DNA of 64,000 nucleotides from Phytohabitans sp036906915 (GCF_036906915.1 NZ_JBAKHX010000038.1:15653-79652), one strand, 5' to 3'; shown: positions 6,847-14,881, numbered from the stretch's first letter. Program-made: numbers and translations. Notes: a model not told the origin generated them from the letters alone.

Positions 6847-8066
6847 CCAGCCGCCATCCTGAGTCCACCCGCCACCCTGAGCTCAGCCGCCGCGCTCTGC
6901 TGACGGGCGCCGCCGCGACGGTGACGGCGGTCGCCACGAGTCAGGTCGTGGCGGGGCGGTCGGCGTCGGCCGCGTCCGCCAACGGCACGCTCGTGCACGT
7001 TTTCCTGAGCGGCGGGCTCGACGGGCTGAGCCTGGTCGCCCCGGTAGACGACCCGGTGCTGCGCAAGAGCCGCCCCAACCTGCGCCTCACCGACCGCACC
7101 GCCCTCGCCCTGGACCGCGAGTTCCAGCTCACCAGCGCGTTCGCGCCGCTCGAGCGGCACCTCAAGGACGGGCACCTGGCGTTCATTCCCGGGGCTTCCG
7201 ACACCCGGCTCTCGCGCAGCCACTTCCAGGCCGTCGACGCCTGCAACCTGGGCGGGCTGCCGAGCGAGACCGGTGGGCGCGGCTGGCTCGACCGGCTGGC
7301 CGACCACCTCGGCCCCGGCACCGCGTTCCGCAGCGTGGGCATCGGCGGCACGCTGCCGCGCTCGCTCGTCGGCACGAACGGCGCGCTGTCGCTGGGCAGC
7401 GTCGAGGGTCTGAAGCTCAACGGCGATCCGCGGTTCGCCGCTGCGTCGATCAAGGCGATCGAGGGTCTCTTCAGCGACATCAACCACCCCGTGGAGCGGT
7501 CGATGAAGGCGGTGGTCGGCGCGCTCGGCGTGCCGCCCGCACCGTCCGAGCCGGCGGCGGGCGTGACGTACGAGGGGATCGGCGTCGCGTTCCGGCAGGT
7601 GGCCGAGCTGATCAAGGGTGGCGCTAACGTGCGCATCGCGGCGATCACCAGCGGTGGCTGGGACACCCACGAAGATCAGGGCACGGCCGACGGCGGGTAC
7701 CTGCATGGCCGGCTAAGCGATCTCGCCGAGGGCCTGGCCGCGTTCTTCGCCGACCTCGGCGACAAGGCGAGCGGGGTCACGGTGATGGTGTCCAGCGAGT
7801 TCGGCCGCCGGGTGGCGGCGAACGGCAGCGGCACAGATCACGGCCACGGCGGCGTGGTCGCGCTGCTGTCCGGCCGGAAACTGGCCGGCTCGGTGCTCGG
7901 CCGCTGGGACGGCCTCGGCCAGCTCGACGGCGGCGACGTGCCGGAGTACAACAACCTGTTCAACGTGTACGGATCGGTGGCGCAGAGCCAGTTTGGACTC
8001 ACCGACGCCCAGGTCCGCAAAGTTTTCCCGAAGCGCCAGTACGCACCGATGAAGCTGTTCGCCTAG
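6843..8066 (+). CDS. DUF1501 family protein, Tat-exported
   Basis: A 407-residue protein with a clear Tat signal: SRR (RR at 16-17) ALLTGAAATVTAVATSQVV and a probable cleavage near ASA-AS (~43). The mature part has the DUF1501 (sulfatase/alkaline-phosphatase-like fold) landmarks LVHVFLSGGLDGLSLV, LRLTDRT, GWDTHEDQG, VMVSSEFGRR and TDHGHGG. The ligand-type residues of the SEFGR and DHGHG motifs are intact. The partner DUF1800 gene is upstream. GGGAGG lies 6 nt before the ATG, and the start overlaps leader ORF B. Substrate is unknown; extracytoplasmic location is inferred from the signal. Confidence 0.9.
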   Translation: MTSRHPESTRHPELSRRALLTGAAATVTAVATSQVVAGRSASAASANGTLVHVFLSGGLDGLSLVAPVDDPVLRKSRPNLRLTDRTALALDREFQLTSAFAPLERHLKDGHLAFIPGASDTRLSRSHFQAVDACNLGGLPSETGGRGWLDRLADHLGPGTAFRSVGIGGTLPRSLVGTNGALSLGSVEGLKLNGDPRFAAASIKAIEGLFSDINHPVERSMKAVVGALGVPPAPSEPAAGVTYEGIGVAFRQVAELIKGGANVRIAAITSGGWDTHEDQGTADGGYLHGRLSDLAEGLAAFFADLGDKASGVTVMVSSEFGRRVAANGSGTDHGHGGVVALLSGRKLAGSVLGRWDGLGQLDGGDVPEYNNLFNVYGSVAQSQFGLTDAQVRKVFPKRQYAPMKLFA

Positions 8067-8396
8067 CAAACCCAAACCGGAATTCGGGTGCACGGCTACT
8101 AGCTGGATCCAAAGGTGACCAGGAGCCGGGGCCGCAACGTGCCCGCCGGTCGCGATCCGGTGGGCCGCGAACCGCCCGGTCGCGACCCCGAAGGGCGGGT
8201 ACCGGCCCACCGGGACAGCGCGGCTACGCCGTTCAGGGTCTCGACCCCGAACGCGCGCCCCACTACGTTGACACCTAACATGCGCACCCCCGCTCGCGCC
8301 TGTACGGCGCTACCAGCCTTAACGACCGCGGAGCCGGCCGGTCGCTGGTGTGCGATCGGGCTGTGTGGTCTGGTCGGGCAGCGTGGTCTGGTCAAA
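8067..8396. other. Gene-free stretch with imperfect 15-bp tandem units
   Basis: This is 330 nt between the convergent ends of DUF1501 and the primase/polymerase-like gene. Three 15-nt units of the form GGYCGCGAnCCnnnn lie at 8148-8162, 8163-8177 and 8178-8192. A minus-strand frame (8099-8407) translates these as SGSRP/GGSRP/TGSRP repeats but lacks a convincing start or homologue. I see no promoter or RNA gene. Confidence 0.4.
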
Positions 8397-9107
8397 TTAG
8401 GCGGCACGGCGCAGCGTCGAAGTCTGGCGGGGCAGTCCCGGCCCGCGGGTCGCAGCGGCGGCGTGCAGCGCGTCGACCAGCATCCCCTGCACCGCGTACG
8501 AGTCGGGCAGCAGCCAGCACGTCTCCTGCGGAGACACCGACCAGCGCACCGGGCCCTCCGGGAGCCGGGTGGGCGGCGCCGGGATCCACGAGCCGGGCCC
8601 GTGCCGCACCACCACGAGGCTGTCGTCGAGTTCGGGACGCAGCGGATCGCCTGGGCGTACCAGGAACATCCAGCGCCCGGTGGGCGTCACCGCGACCGGG
8701 CCGCGCACCTGTCCGCGTCCCGGGCCTACGACGCCCGCGTACAGGCGGGCCGCGCCCAAGACGCGAAGGCCGAGATGCGCCGACACCTCCAGCACGTCGA
8801 ACGCCCGGCCGGTCGGCAGGAGCACGGCGTGCGGCTGCTGCCGCCACCAGGCGGCGACCTGCGCGCAGTCGGCGGAAGCGGCCTCCTCCCAGCGTTCCAG
8901 GGCCGGGTGGCAGCCCATCGTGGGGCAGCCGGGGCGGGCGCAGTCGAAGCGCTCACCCGCGAAGCAGGCACCCGGCGTCACGTCCCAGCCGTGCTCGGCG
9001 TAGCGCATGGCCGCACGGCGCAGGCGGGTGCGGTCGAGGGTCAGTTGCAGGCCCCGTGCTCGCGGTGCGGACGGGTGGACGAAAGGCGGTCGCGGACTCC
9101 ACCGCAT
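8397..9107 (-). CDS. Small Prim-Pol (bifunctional primase/polymerase N-terminal) domain protein
   Basis: A 236-residue protein matching actinobacterial Prim-Pol-type proteins. Landmarks are AAMRYAEHGWDVTPGACF (res ~32-49), a Cys/His set C48, C56, C61, C66-H67 that could bind zinc, WEEAASAD, and LPTGRAFDVLEV (98-108), where D104 and E107 occupy the acidic pair of the fold. It ends with SWIPAPPTR and a C-terminal WLLPDSYAVQGMLVDAL. There is no helicase or other replication domain, so a role in replication is doubtful. GGGAGG lies 10 nt before ATG 9107; the longer frame to 9143 is not needed. It is divergent from an HTH regulator. Confidence 0.8.
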   Translation of the reverse strand: MRWSPRPPFVHPSAPRARGLQLTLDRTRLRRAAMRYAEHGWDVTPGACFAGERFDCARPGCPTMGCHPALERWEEAASADCAQVAAWWRQQPHAVLLPTGRAFDVLEVSAHLGLRVLGAARLYAGVVGPGRGQVRGPVAVTPTGRWMFLVRPGDPLRPELDDSLVVVRHGPGSWIPAPPTRLPEGPVRWSVSPQETCWLLPDSYAVQGMLVDALHAAAATRGPGLPRQTSTLRRAA

Positions 9108-9355
9108 GGGTATAAAACCTCCCGCATCGAGGGCCGGCGTCATATCAGAAGGCCGGCGCCGTCACTTGCTACGACACGCGTCGTTGCTCCAAACAGAGAG
9201 CCGTTTTGCAACTTGCATCAAAAAGTACGAGCCACGGTCAGCGAGCCAGCGCACACACAGTGCGACCAGCCCCAACGGGTGACCGCCTCCGTCACCCGGG
9301 ACCGCAGCGCTCGACCGGTAGGCCACTGCCGGTGAACGCAAGGGGAGGGGCGGAC
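9108..9355. promoter_or_regulatory. Divergent promoter region with an AT-rich direct/inverted repeat
   Basis: This is 248 nt between divergent start codons. The AT-rich island TTTTGCAACTTGCATCAAAA (9204-9223) contains the direct repeat TTGCAAC/TTGCATC and imperfect dyad symmetry TTTTGCA...TGCATCAAAA. It is the only such island nearby and is a candidate operator for the adjacent HTH protein. No -35/-10 pair is called with confidence. Confidence 0.4.
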
Positions 9356-10588
9356 GTGGATGAGCTGCCTATCGGGCGCCGCGTCGCGTATTGGCGCGCC
9401 CGCCGGAAGATGTCGCAGCAGGTCTTCGCCGACCGGCTGGGTAAGTCCAAGAGCTGGGTCGACAAGGTGGAGCGTGGGGTACGCCGCCTCGACAAGTTCT
9501 CCGTCGTCTACGAGATCGCCGACGTGCTCCAGGTCGACGTCACGCTGCTGCTCGGCAAGGAGCCGGAGCGGCGCTCCGACAGCATCAACTGCATCGACCA
9601 GATCGAGGTCGAGGAGATCCGCGCGGCTCTCGAGCGGTACGACCAGATCAGCACGTTCTTCTTCGCCCCGCCCGAGGCGCCGCCGCTGACCGAGATGCGC
9701 AAGGCGGTCAGCCACGCCTGGCTGACGTACCAGCACGCCAAGTACGGGGTGCTCGCCCGCGCGCTGCCCAAGCTGCTGCGCGACGGTCAGGCCGCCGACA
9801 TGGCCAACAGCTGCGCCGACACCGGCCGCGACGCCGCGCACCTGCTCGGGCAGGTGTACCAGATCGCCTCGTCGACGCTGCGCAAGCTCGGCGAGCACGA
9901 GCTCTCCTGGCTGGCGGCCGACCGGTCGATCGCGGTGTCCCAGCGGGCCGGAGACCACCTGCTGGCCGGCATCGCCACCTATCGGGTCGGCGCGGCTCTG
10001 CTCGCTCTCGGGCGGTCGCGACCGGCGCTGGAGGTCAACGTCAACCTCGCCAACAGGTTGGCGCCATGCGACAACACCGAGGCCACCCCGGAGCGGCTGT
10101 CGGTGTACGGAATGCTGCTGCTCAACGGCGCGATGGCCGCCGCGCGCATCGGCGACACCGCGACCGTCCGCGACCTGCTGCACGGCGCCGAAGAGGCGGC
10201 CCGTGAGCTGGGCAGCGACCAGAACCACTTCTGGACCTGCTTCGGCCCCACCAACGTGCAGCTGCACCGGGTGGCCGCGGCCGTCGAGCTGGGCGACGGG
10301 CGGGTCGCGGTGGAGACGCACGAGCAGCAGATCGACCGCGAGGCGTTCGCGGCCCTGCTGCCCGAGCGCCGCGCCCACCACTACATCGACGTCGCCCGGG
10401 GGTACGCGCAGATCGGCGACGTGGAGAAGGCGAGCGAGATGCTGCTGGAGGGCGACCGGCTGGCCCCCTCGGAGATCAGGTGCCGCCCCATTGCCCGAGA
10501 GGTGCTCTCCGACGTCCTGCGCCGCACCCGCGGCACGCCGCCGGTACCCGTCGCCGAGTTGGCCGAGCACATGGGGGTTGGAGTATGA
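9356..10588 (+). CDS. XRE-type HTH regulator with TPR-like C-terminal domain
   Basis: A 410-residue regulator. Residues ~5-68 form an XRE helix-turn-helix (IGRRVAYWRARRKMSQQVFADRLGKS, split: IGRRVAYWRARR then KMSQQVFADRLG), followed by a ~300-residue alpha-helical region with repeated L-A-A motifs of TPR type. Such proteins act as transcriptional regulators in actinomycetes, sometimes sensing peptides. GTG 9356 is preferred because AGGGGAGGGG ends 5 nt before it; the frame extends 50 codons upstream without a ribosome site. Its TGA overlaps an ATG by ATGA, 4 nt before the flavoprotein start. Confidence 0.87.
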   Translation: MDELPIGRRVAYWRARRKMSQQVFADRLGKSKSWVDKVERGVRRLDKFSVVYEIADVLQVDVTLLLGKEPERRSDSINCIDQIEVEEIRAALERYDQISTFFFAPPEAPPLTEMRKAVSHAWLTYQHAKYGVLARALPKLLRDGQAADMANSCADTGRDAAHLLGQVYQIASSTLRKLGEHELSWLAADRSIAVSQRAGDHLLAGIATYRVGAALLALGRSRPALEVNVNLANRLAPCDNTEATPERLSVYGMLLLNGAMAAARIGDTATVRDLLHGAEEAARELGSDQNHFWTCFGPTNVQLHRVAAAVELGDGRVAVETHEQQIDREAFAALLPERRAHHYIDVARGYAQIGDVEKASEMLLEGDRLAPSEIRCRPIAREVLSDVLRRTRGTPPVPVAELAEHMGVGV

Positions 10589-10596
10589 CGGGGTGA
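10585..10596 (+). other. Three-codon bridging ORF between HTH and flavoprotein genes
   Basis: ATG ACG GGG TGA: the ATG overlaps the HTH stop (ATGA) and the TGA overlaps the flavoprotein GTG (GTGA). It may be chance, but it repeats the geometry seen at 6718, 12787 and 26701. Confidence 0.25.
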
Positions 10597-11159
10597 GCCG
10601 GGGCGTCCTCTACCTCATCGCGTGCGGATCACCAGTCGCGCGCGACATCGGCCGGCTGGTCACCCTCGCCCAGCGGGAGTCGTGGAACGTGTGCGTGGTC
10701 GTCACACCGGACGGGCGCAAGTTCGTCGACGTGCCGGCGCTCGCCCTCCAGACGGGCCACCCGGTGCGCACGCTGTACAAGAACCCGGGCGACCCTGACG
10801 TGCTGCCGCCCGCCGACGCGATCATCGTCGCGCCGGCCACCGTCAACACCATCAACAAGTGGGCCGCCGGCATCGCCGACACGCTCGCGCTCGGCCTTGT
10901 CGTCGAGGCGCAGGGGCGCGGCCTGCCGATCGTCGCGATGCCGTACACGAACTGGGCGATGGGCTCACACCCGGCGTTCCGCGAGGGCATCGAGCGGCTG
11001 CGCGGCTGGGGTGTGACCGTGCTGTTCGGCGACGACGTGCTGCCCCTGCACCCGCCGGGCACGGGCGAGCAGCACCGGGCCTCGTTCCCCTGGCATCTGG
11101 CCCTCGACGCGCTGCACGCCCTGGTGGGCTCCGACCACCAGACCAGCCCTAAGGCGTGA
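10593..11159 (+). CDS. HFCD-type flavoprotein
   Basis: A 188-residue protein of the flavoprotein/phosphopantothenoylcysteine decarboxylase-like fold. Evidence is the N-terminal strand GVLYLIACGSPVARDIG, the FMN-binding-like IIVAPATVNTINKWAAGIAD with a long helix after it, and the PIVAMPYTNWAMGSHPAF segment. The substrate is unknown. GTG 10593 follows GGAG by 9 nt and sits 4 nt after the HTH stop, so the two genes form an operon. The trio Prim-Pol/HTH/flavoprotein is probably a conserved actinobacterial module (inference). Confidence 0.85.
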   Translation: MSRGVLYLIACGSPVARDIGRLVTLAQRESWNVCVVVTPDGRKFVDVPALALQTGHPVRTLYKNPGDPDVLPPADAIIVAPATVNTINKWAAGIADTLALGLVVEAQGRGLPIVAMPYTNWAMGSHPAFREGIERLRGWGVTVLFGDDVLPLHPPGTGEQHRASFPWHLALDALHALVGSDHQTSPKA

Positions 11160-11206
11160 CGCCCGCCCAACGCGGTGACGCGCGGCCCTCTTGGTGCGCC
11201 CGCTGG

Positions 11207-11212
11207 TAGCCT
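11207..11212 (+). promoter_or_regulatory. -10 box, leaderless start of nif3 gene
   Basis: TAGCCT, 7 nt before GTG 11220. No ribosome site is present. Confidence 0.55.
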
Positions 11213-11219
11213 CGCCGCC

Positions 11220-12053
11220 GTGACAACAACTCCAACCAGGGTGGCCGAAGTGGTGGCCGAGCTTGACCGGCGGTACCCGCCGGCCTGGGCGGAGTCGTGG
11301 GACCGCGTGGGGCTCGTGCTCGGCGAGCCGGACGCGCCGGTGCGCCGGGTGCTGTGCGTCGTCGACTGCGTGCCCGAAACCGTCGCGGAAGCGCTCGACG
11401 TGCACGCCGACCTCATCGTCGCCCACCACCCGCTGCTGCTGCGCGGGGTGTCGTCTGTCGCGCCCACGACGTACAAGGGACGCATCGTCCACCAGCTCAT
11501 CAAGAACGACGTCGCGCTGTTCGTCGCGCACACCAACGCCGACGTCGCCAATCCGGGCGTGTCCGACGCTCTGGCCGCGCGGCTCGGCCTGCGCGACCTG
11601 CGGCCGCTGCGGCCGGCGGATGACAGCGGCGACGGCCGGGGCACCGGTCGGATCGGGCGCCTGCCGGCGCCCATGACGCTCGCCGACCTCACCCGAGCCG
11701 CGGCCAAGGCGCTGCCGCCGACGGCCTGGGGGGTACGCGCCGCCGGGCCGCCCGATCGGGTCGTCGAGACTGTGGCGGTGTGCGGCGGGGCCGGCGACTC
11801 CTTCCTGGCCGACGCCACGGCGGCGGGTGTCGACGCCTACCTGACGGCGGACCTGCGCCACCACCCGGTCAGCGAGCACCTCGCGGCTGGCGGCCCCGCG
11901 CTCCTGGACGCGGCGCACTGGGCCACCGAACGCCCATGGCTGGACGACCTCGCCGCACACCTGCGCGCCACCCTCGACGTCGAGACCGTCGTCTCGGATG
12001 TCGACACCGACCCCTGGACCGTGCACCACTCGTTGAAGGAGCCCCGCCCGTGA
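11220..12053 (+). CDS. Nif3-like dinuclear metal centre protein
   Basis: A 277-residue protein of the NIF3/YbgI family, which forms toroidal hexamers with a two-metal site; E. coli YbgI-type proteins are annotated as GTP cyclohydrolase 1 type 2 homologues, but the true reaction is uncertain. Metal-ligand motifs are visible: VAHHPLL (H69, H70), AHTNAD (H104, D107) and the C-terminal LLDAAHWATERPWL. The length fits the short form without a PII-like insert. The start is probably leaderless. Its stop overlaps the next gene by GTGA. Orthologue of Rv2230c by position and family. Confidence 0.93.
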   Translation: MTTTPTRVAEVVAELDRRYPPAWAESWDRVGLVLGEPDAPVRRVLCVVDCVPETVAEALDVHADLIVAHHPLLLRGVSSVAPTTYKGRIVHQLIKNDVALFVAHTNADVANPGVSDALAARLGLRDLRPLRPADDSGDGRGTGRIGRLPAPMTLADLTRAAAKALPPTAWGVRAAGPPDRVVETVAVCGGAGDSFLADATAAGVDAYLTADLRHHPVSEHLAAGGPALLDAAHWATERPWLDDLAAHLRATLDVETVVSDVDTDPWTVHHSLKEPRP

Positions 12054-12790
12054 AGGCAGATCCAGAAGCCCAGCGGCGCCTGCTTGACCTCCAGGCGATC
12101 GACACCGCATTGGCCCAGCTCGCGCATAAGCGTCGCACCCTGCCCGAGCACGCGGCGCTGGACGAACTCGCCCGGCAGCTATCCGCGCTGACCGACGAGC
12201 GGACCCGTGCCCAGGTTGCCGTCGACGACATCGACCGCGACATCGCCCGCCTGGAGAAGGACATCGACCAGGTGCGCGCCCGCAAAGACAAGGACCAGGT
12301 CCGGCTCGACACAGGCCGCGGCCCCGCCCGGGAGCTGGAGGCGCTCCAGCACGAGATGGCCTCGCTCAAGCGGCGGCAGACCGAGCTGGAAGACGCCGAA
12401 CTCGAGCTCATGGAGCAGCGCGAGACCGCGCAGGCGACCCTCGACGAGCTCGAAGCCCGGCAGAGGGCGGCGCGCGAGACGCGGGAGGCGGCCGAGGCGC
12501 GCCGCGACCAGGCCCTTGCCGAGATCGCCAAGGAAGAGGAGTTCAAGTCGACGTCCCGGCAGCCGCTGTCGGCCGACCTGCCGGCAGATCTCATCGCGCT
12601 GTACGACAAGGTGCGAGAGGTTTCCGGCGGGCTCGGTGCCGCGCTGCTGAAGGCCGGCCGGTGCGGTGGTTGCCGGTTGGAGCTGTCCGGCAGCGAGCGG
12701 GCACGCATCAAGGCCGCGGCTCCTGATGAGGTGGTCCGTTGCGACGAGTGCCGCCGCATCATGGTGCGCACCGCGGAGTCCGGCCTGTGA
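12050..12790 (+). CDS. C4-type zinc-ribbon coiled-coil protein
   Basis: A 246-residue protein. Residues ~5-175 are a long charged alpha-helical coiled coil (heptads of L/A/E/R), and the C-terminus carries a zinc ribbon with CGGC (C205, C208) and CDEC (C231, C234). It is the actinobacterial relative of the CT398/Cdsz-like family and of Rv2229c, of unknown function and possibly nucleic-acid associated. GTG 12050 overlaps the nif3 stop by four bases, and its own TGA overlaps the GTG of a mini-ORF that leads to the RNase HI gene. Confidence 0.9.
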   Translation: MKADPEAQRRLLDLQAIDTALAQLAHKRRTLPEHAALDELARQLSALTDERTRAQVAVDDIDRDIARLEKDIDQVRARKDKDQVRLDTGRGPARELEALQHEMASLKRRQTELEDAELELMEQRETAQATLDELEARQRAARETREAAEARRDQALAEIAKEEEFKSTSRQPLSADLPADLIALYDKVREVSGGLGAALLKAGRCGGCRLELSGSERARIKAAAPDEVVRCDECRRIMVRTAESGL

Positions 12791-12840
12791 GCGAGGGGCC
12801 TCTGGCGCCGCGCGACCGAGCGAACCAGGAGGCACTGTGA
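12787..12840 (+). other. Bridging mini-ORF (17 codons) between zinc-ribbon and RNase HI genes
   Basis: GTG 12787 overlaps the zinc-ribbon stop (GTGA), and the TGA at 12838-12840 overlaps the RNase HI GTG at 12837 (GTGA). The peptide is MSEGPLAPRDRANQEAL. AGGAGG (12827-12832) near its end serves the next gene. This fills the whole intercistronic gap with translated sequence. Confidence 0.5.
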
Positions 12841-13922
12841 GTATCCGCCGGGTCGTCGTCGAGGCCGACGGTGGCGCGCGGGGCAACCCCGGGCCCGCCG
12901 GCTTCGGCGCGGTCGTCCGGGACGCGGACTCCAGCGACGTGCTGGCCGAGCGGTCCGGGTCGCTCGGCGTCACGACCAACAACGTCGCCGAGTACTCCGG
13001 GCTCATCGCCGGCCTGGAGGCCGCGGCCGACCTCGGCGCCGCCGAGGTCGAGGTCCGGATGGACTCCAAGCTCGTCGTCGAGCAGATGTCCGGGCGCTGG
13101 CAGATCAAGAACGCCGGGCTGCGTCCGCTCGCCGCGAAGGCGGCGGCGCTCGTGCGCAGGTTCGAGAGCGTCTCGTACACGTGGGTGCCCCGCGAGCGGA
13201 ACAAGCACGCCGACGCGCTCGCCAACCAGGCGATGGACGAGGCAGTCGGTGCCCCGAAGAAGGCCGGACGCGCACCGCGCCCCTCGTGGGAGCCGCCGGC
13301 GACCGTGCCGACGCGCCTGCTGCTGGTGCGGCACGGCGAGACCGAGCTGACCGCCCAGGGGCGGTACTCCGGCCGCGGCGACGTGCCGCTGTCGGAGGCG
13401 GGTCTCGCGCAGGCGCGCGCCACGGGTGCCCGCGTCGGGGCAATGGGCGTGCCGATCGCGGCTGTCGTCACCTCGCCGCTCGCGCGCTGTGTCCGCACGG
13501 GCGAGGCGATCAGCGCGGCGCTCCCCGGCCACGTGCCGGTGGCGGTGGAACCCGATCTGGTCGAGTGTGACTTCGGCGAGTGGGAAGGGCGCACGTTCGC
13601 CGAGGTCCGTACACAGTGGCCGGACGAGACGGACGCCTGGCTCGCGTCGACGAGCGTGGCGCCACCGGGCGGCGAGTCGTTCCGGGCGGTCGCCACCCGC
13701 GTACGCCGTGCGGTGGCGACGATCCTCAAGGCGTACCCGGAAAGGACCGTCGTCGTGGTCTCACACGTGTCGCCGCTCAAGCTCATACTGCGCGACGCGC
13801 TCGCCGCCGGCGACGCACTGCTGCACCGCCTGTACCTCGACCCGGCCGGACTGTCCATCGTCGACAACTGGGCGGACGGTGGCGTCGCGGTGCGCAGTGT
13901 TAACGAGACGGGCCACCTTTAG
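12837..13922 (+). CDS. Bifunctional RNase HI / histidine phosphatase (CobC-like)
   Basis: A 361-residue fusion like M. tuberculosis Rv2228c. The N-terminal RNase HI domain (1-~135) has the DEDD set: D11 in EADGGARGNPGP, E52 in VAEYSGL, D76 in MDSKLVVEQ and D126 in NKHADALANQAMD. It would cleave RNA in RNA:DNA hybrids. A Pro/Arg linker (~138-158) leads to a histidine phosphatase domain with LVRHGETE (R165, H166, G167), FGEWEGR, GGESF and VVVSHVSPLK. In mycobacteria this half shows alpha-ribazole phosphatase-type (CobC) activity (recalled), matching the cobalamin genes at 57-60 kb. AGGAGG precedes the GTG by 4 nt. Confidence 0.93.
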   Translation: MSIRRVVVEADGGARGNPGPAGFGAVVRDADSSDVLAERSGSLGVTTNNVAEYSGLIAGLEAAADLGAAEVEVRMDSKLVVEQMSGRWQIKNAGLRPLAAKAAALVRRFESVSYTWVPRERNKHADALANQAMDEAVGAPKKAGRAPRPSWEPPATVPTRLLLVRHGETELTAQGRYSGRGDVPLSEAGLAQARATGARVGAMGVPIAAVVTSPLARCVRTGEAISAALPGHVPVAVEPDLVECDFGEWEGRTFAEVRTQWPDETDAWLASTSVAPPGGESFRAVATRVRRAVATILKAYPERTVVVVSHVSPLKLILRDALAAGDALLHRLYLDPAGLSIVDNWADGGVAVRSVNETGHL

Positions 13923-13984
13923 TCGCGGTCGTCGGCGTTAGCCGGGCCACGTGGGTGTGCTCTGGGCGGCGGCGTAGAATTGTG

Positions 13985-14404
13985 GGTGCGACGGACGAGT
14001 CGACCGGGCGGTCGCGTCGGCGAGGTTCTGCCTCGTCGCCGAGGAACGTCCGGACTCCGTAGGGCAGGGTGGTTGTTAACGGCAACCCGGGGTGACCCGC
14101 GGGAAAGTGCCACAGAAAACAGACCGCCGGGCCTCGGCCCGGTAAGGGTGAAACGGCGGGGTAAGAGCCCACCAGCGTTCCGGGTGACCGGGACGGCTCG
14201 GTAAACCCCACCCGGAGCAAGGCCAAGAAGGGCCACCACCGCGAGGCGGTGGCTCGCGCAGGCGTTTGAGGGCTGCCCGCCCGATGCCTGCGGGTAGGCC
14301 GCTGGAGCCTGCTGGCAACAGCAGGCCGAGATGGATGGCCGCCGGCCGGCGACACCATCGCCGGCAACAGAATCCGGCGTACAGGTCGACTCGTCCGTCG
14401 CACC
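13985..14404 (+). ncRNA. rnpB: RNase P RNA, bacterial class A
   Basis: The ends pair as a perfect P1 helix of about 20 bp: GGTGCGACGGACGAG from 13985 with CTCGTCCGTCGCACC up to 14404. The universally conserved core elements are present: GAGGAACGTCCGGACTCC near 14040, ACAGAAAACAGACCGCC (14112-14128), GGTAAGGGTGAAACGG, and ACAGAATCCGGCGTACAGG near the 3' end. Length (~420 nt) and GC-rich P12 arms fit actinobacteria. It is the catalytic RNA that matures tRNA 5' ends. It lies 62 nt downstream of the RNase HI gene in the same orientation. Confidence 0.96.
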
Positions 14405-14677
14405 GTACCCGCCAGCCACAGTGGATCGGACGGCATCGGCGTACGCCTTGCGGGTGTCAGTGGCGGAAAATTCTTCTGGATGGTCCTAGTGTCCTCGGCA
14501 TCCGTACCTCTGTTCGCTTACCGCTGTAAATCCCTTATCGAATAAGGCCTTTCACCCGACCGAAGGGCTTCTCGGCACGTCCTAGCCTTCTCGACCTGCG
14601 CGGTCTATTGTGGAGGCGGTGCCATTTTTTCTGCTGAAAAGGTGGCGCTTGTTCGTTTCGCGGTGCACAGTGATCTC
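14405..14677. other. rnpB 3' region with two hairpins
   Basis: This gap contains the small hairpin CCTTAT-cga-ATAAGG (14533-14547), a possible rnpB terminator, and an 11-bp stem GCCATTTTTTC (14621-14631) with GAAAAGGTGGC (14636-14646) that includes two G-T wobbles. No ORF with codon bias is seen. Confidence 0.4.
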
Positions 14678-14881
14678 ATGAGCAACAGCGGGAGTGGTGG
14701 CCGGTACTACTGGTGCCTGCGCCATCACCGCGTCGAGGACGACTCGAACTCGTGCCCTAGCAAGTACCAATTGGGCCCGTACGCGTCGGCGGAAGAAGCC
14801 GAGCGCGGGCTGGAACGTGTACGCGAGCGCAATGAGGGCTGGGAAGCCGAAGATGCTCGCTGGGCCGGGGAAGAGAACTGA
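14678..14881 (+). CDS. Small SPOR-domain-like protein
   Basis: A 67-residue acidic protein: MSNSGSGGRYYWCLRHHRVE, CPSKYQLGPYASAEEAERGLERVRERNEGWEAEDARW (split) and an acidic end. The pattern YQLGPYASAEEAERGLERV is that of a minimal SPOR-like fold as annotated in actinobacteria. Two cysteines (C13 in YWCLRHH and C27 in NSCPSK) are notable. No signal peptide is present, so a periplasmic peptidoglycan-binding role is doubtful. ATG 14678 is preferred over the 12-codon longer frame, although no ribosome site is seen. Confidence 0.75.
   Translation: MSNSGSGGRYYWCLRHHRVEDDSNSCPSKYQLGPYASAEEAERGLERVRERNEGWEAEDARWAGEEN

Noticed and set aside
8099..8407. Minus-strand ORF with GSRP repeats
   Set aside because: GTG start without ribosome site, low complexity created by 15-bp repeats, no recognisable family.
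12179..13867. 562-codon minus-strand ORF
   Set aside because: Antisense shadow of the zinc-ribbon and RNase HI genes, which have intact catalytic motifs on the plus strand.
13900..14436. ORFs on both strands across 13.9-14.5 kb
   Set aside because: The segment is RNase P RNA; the frames are incidental.
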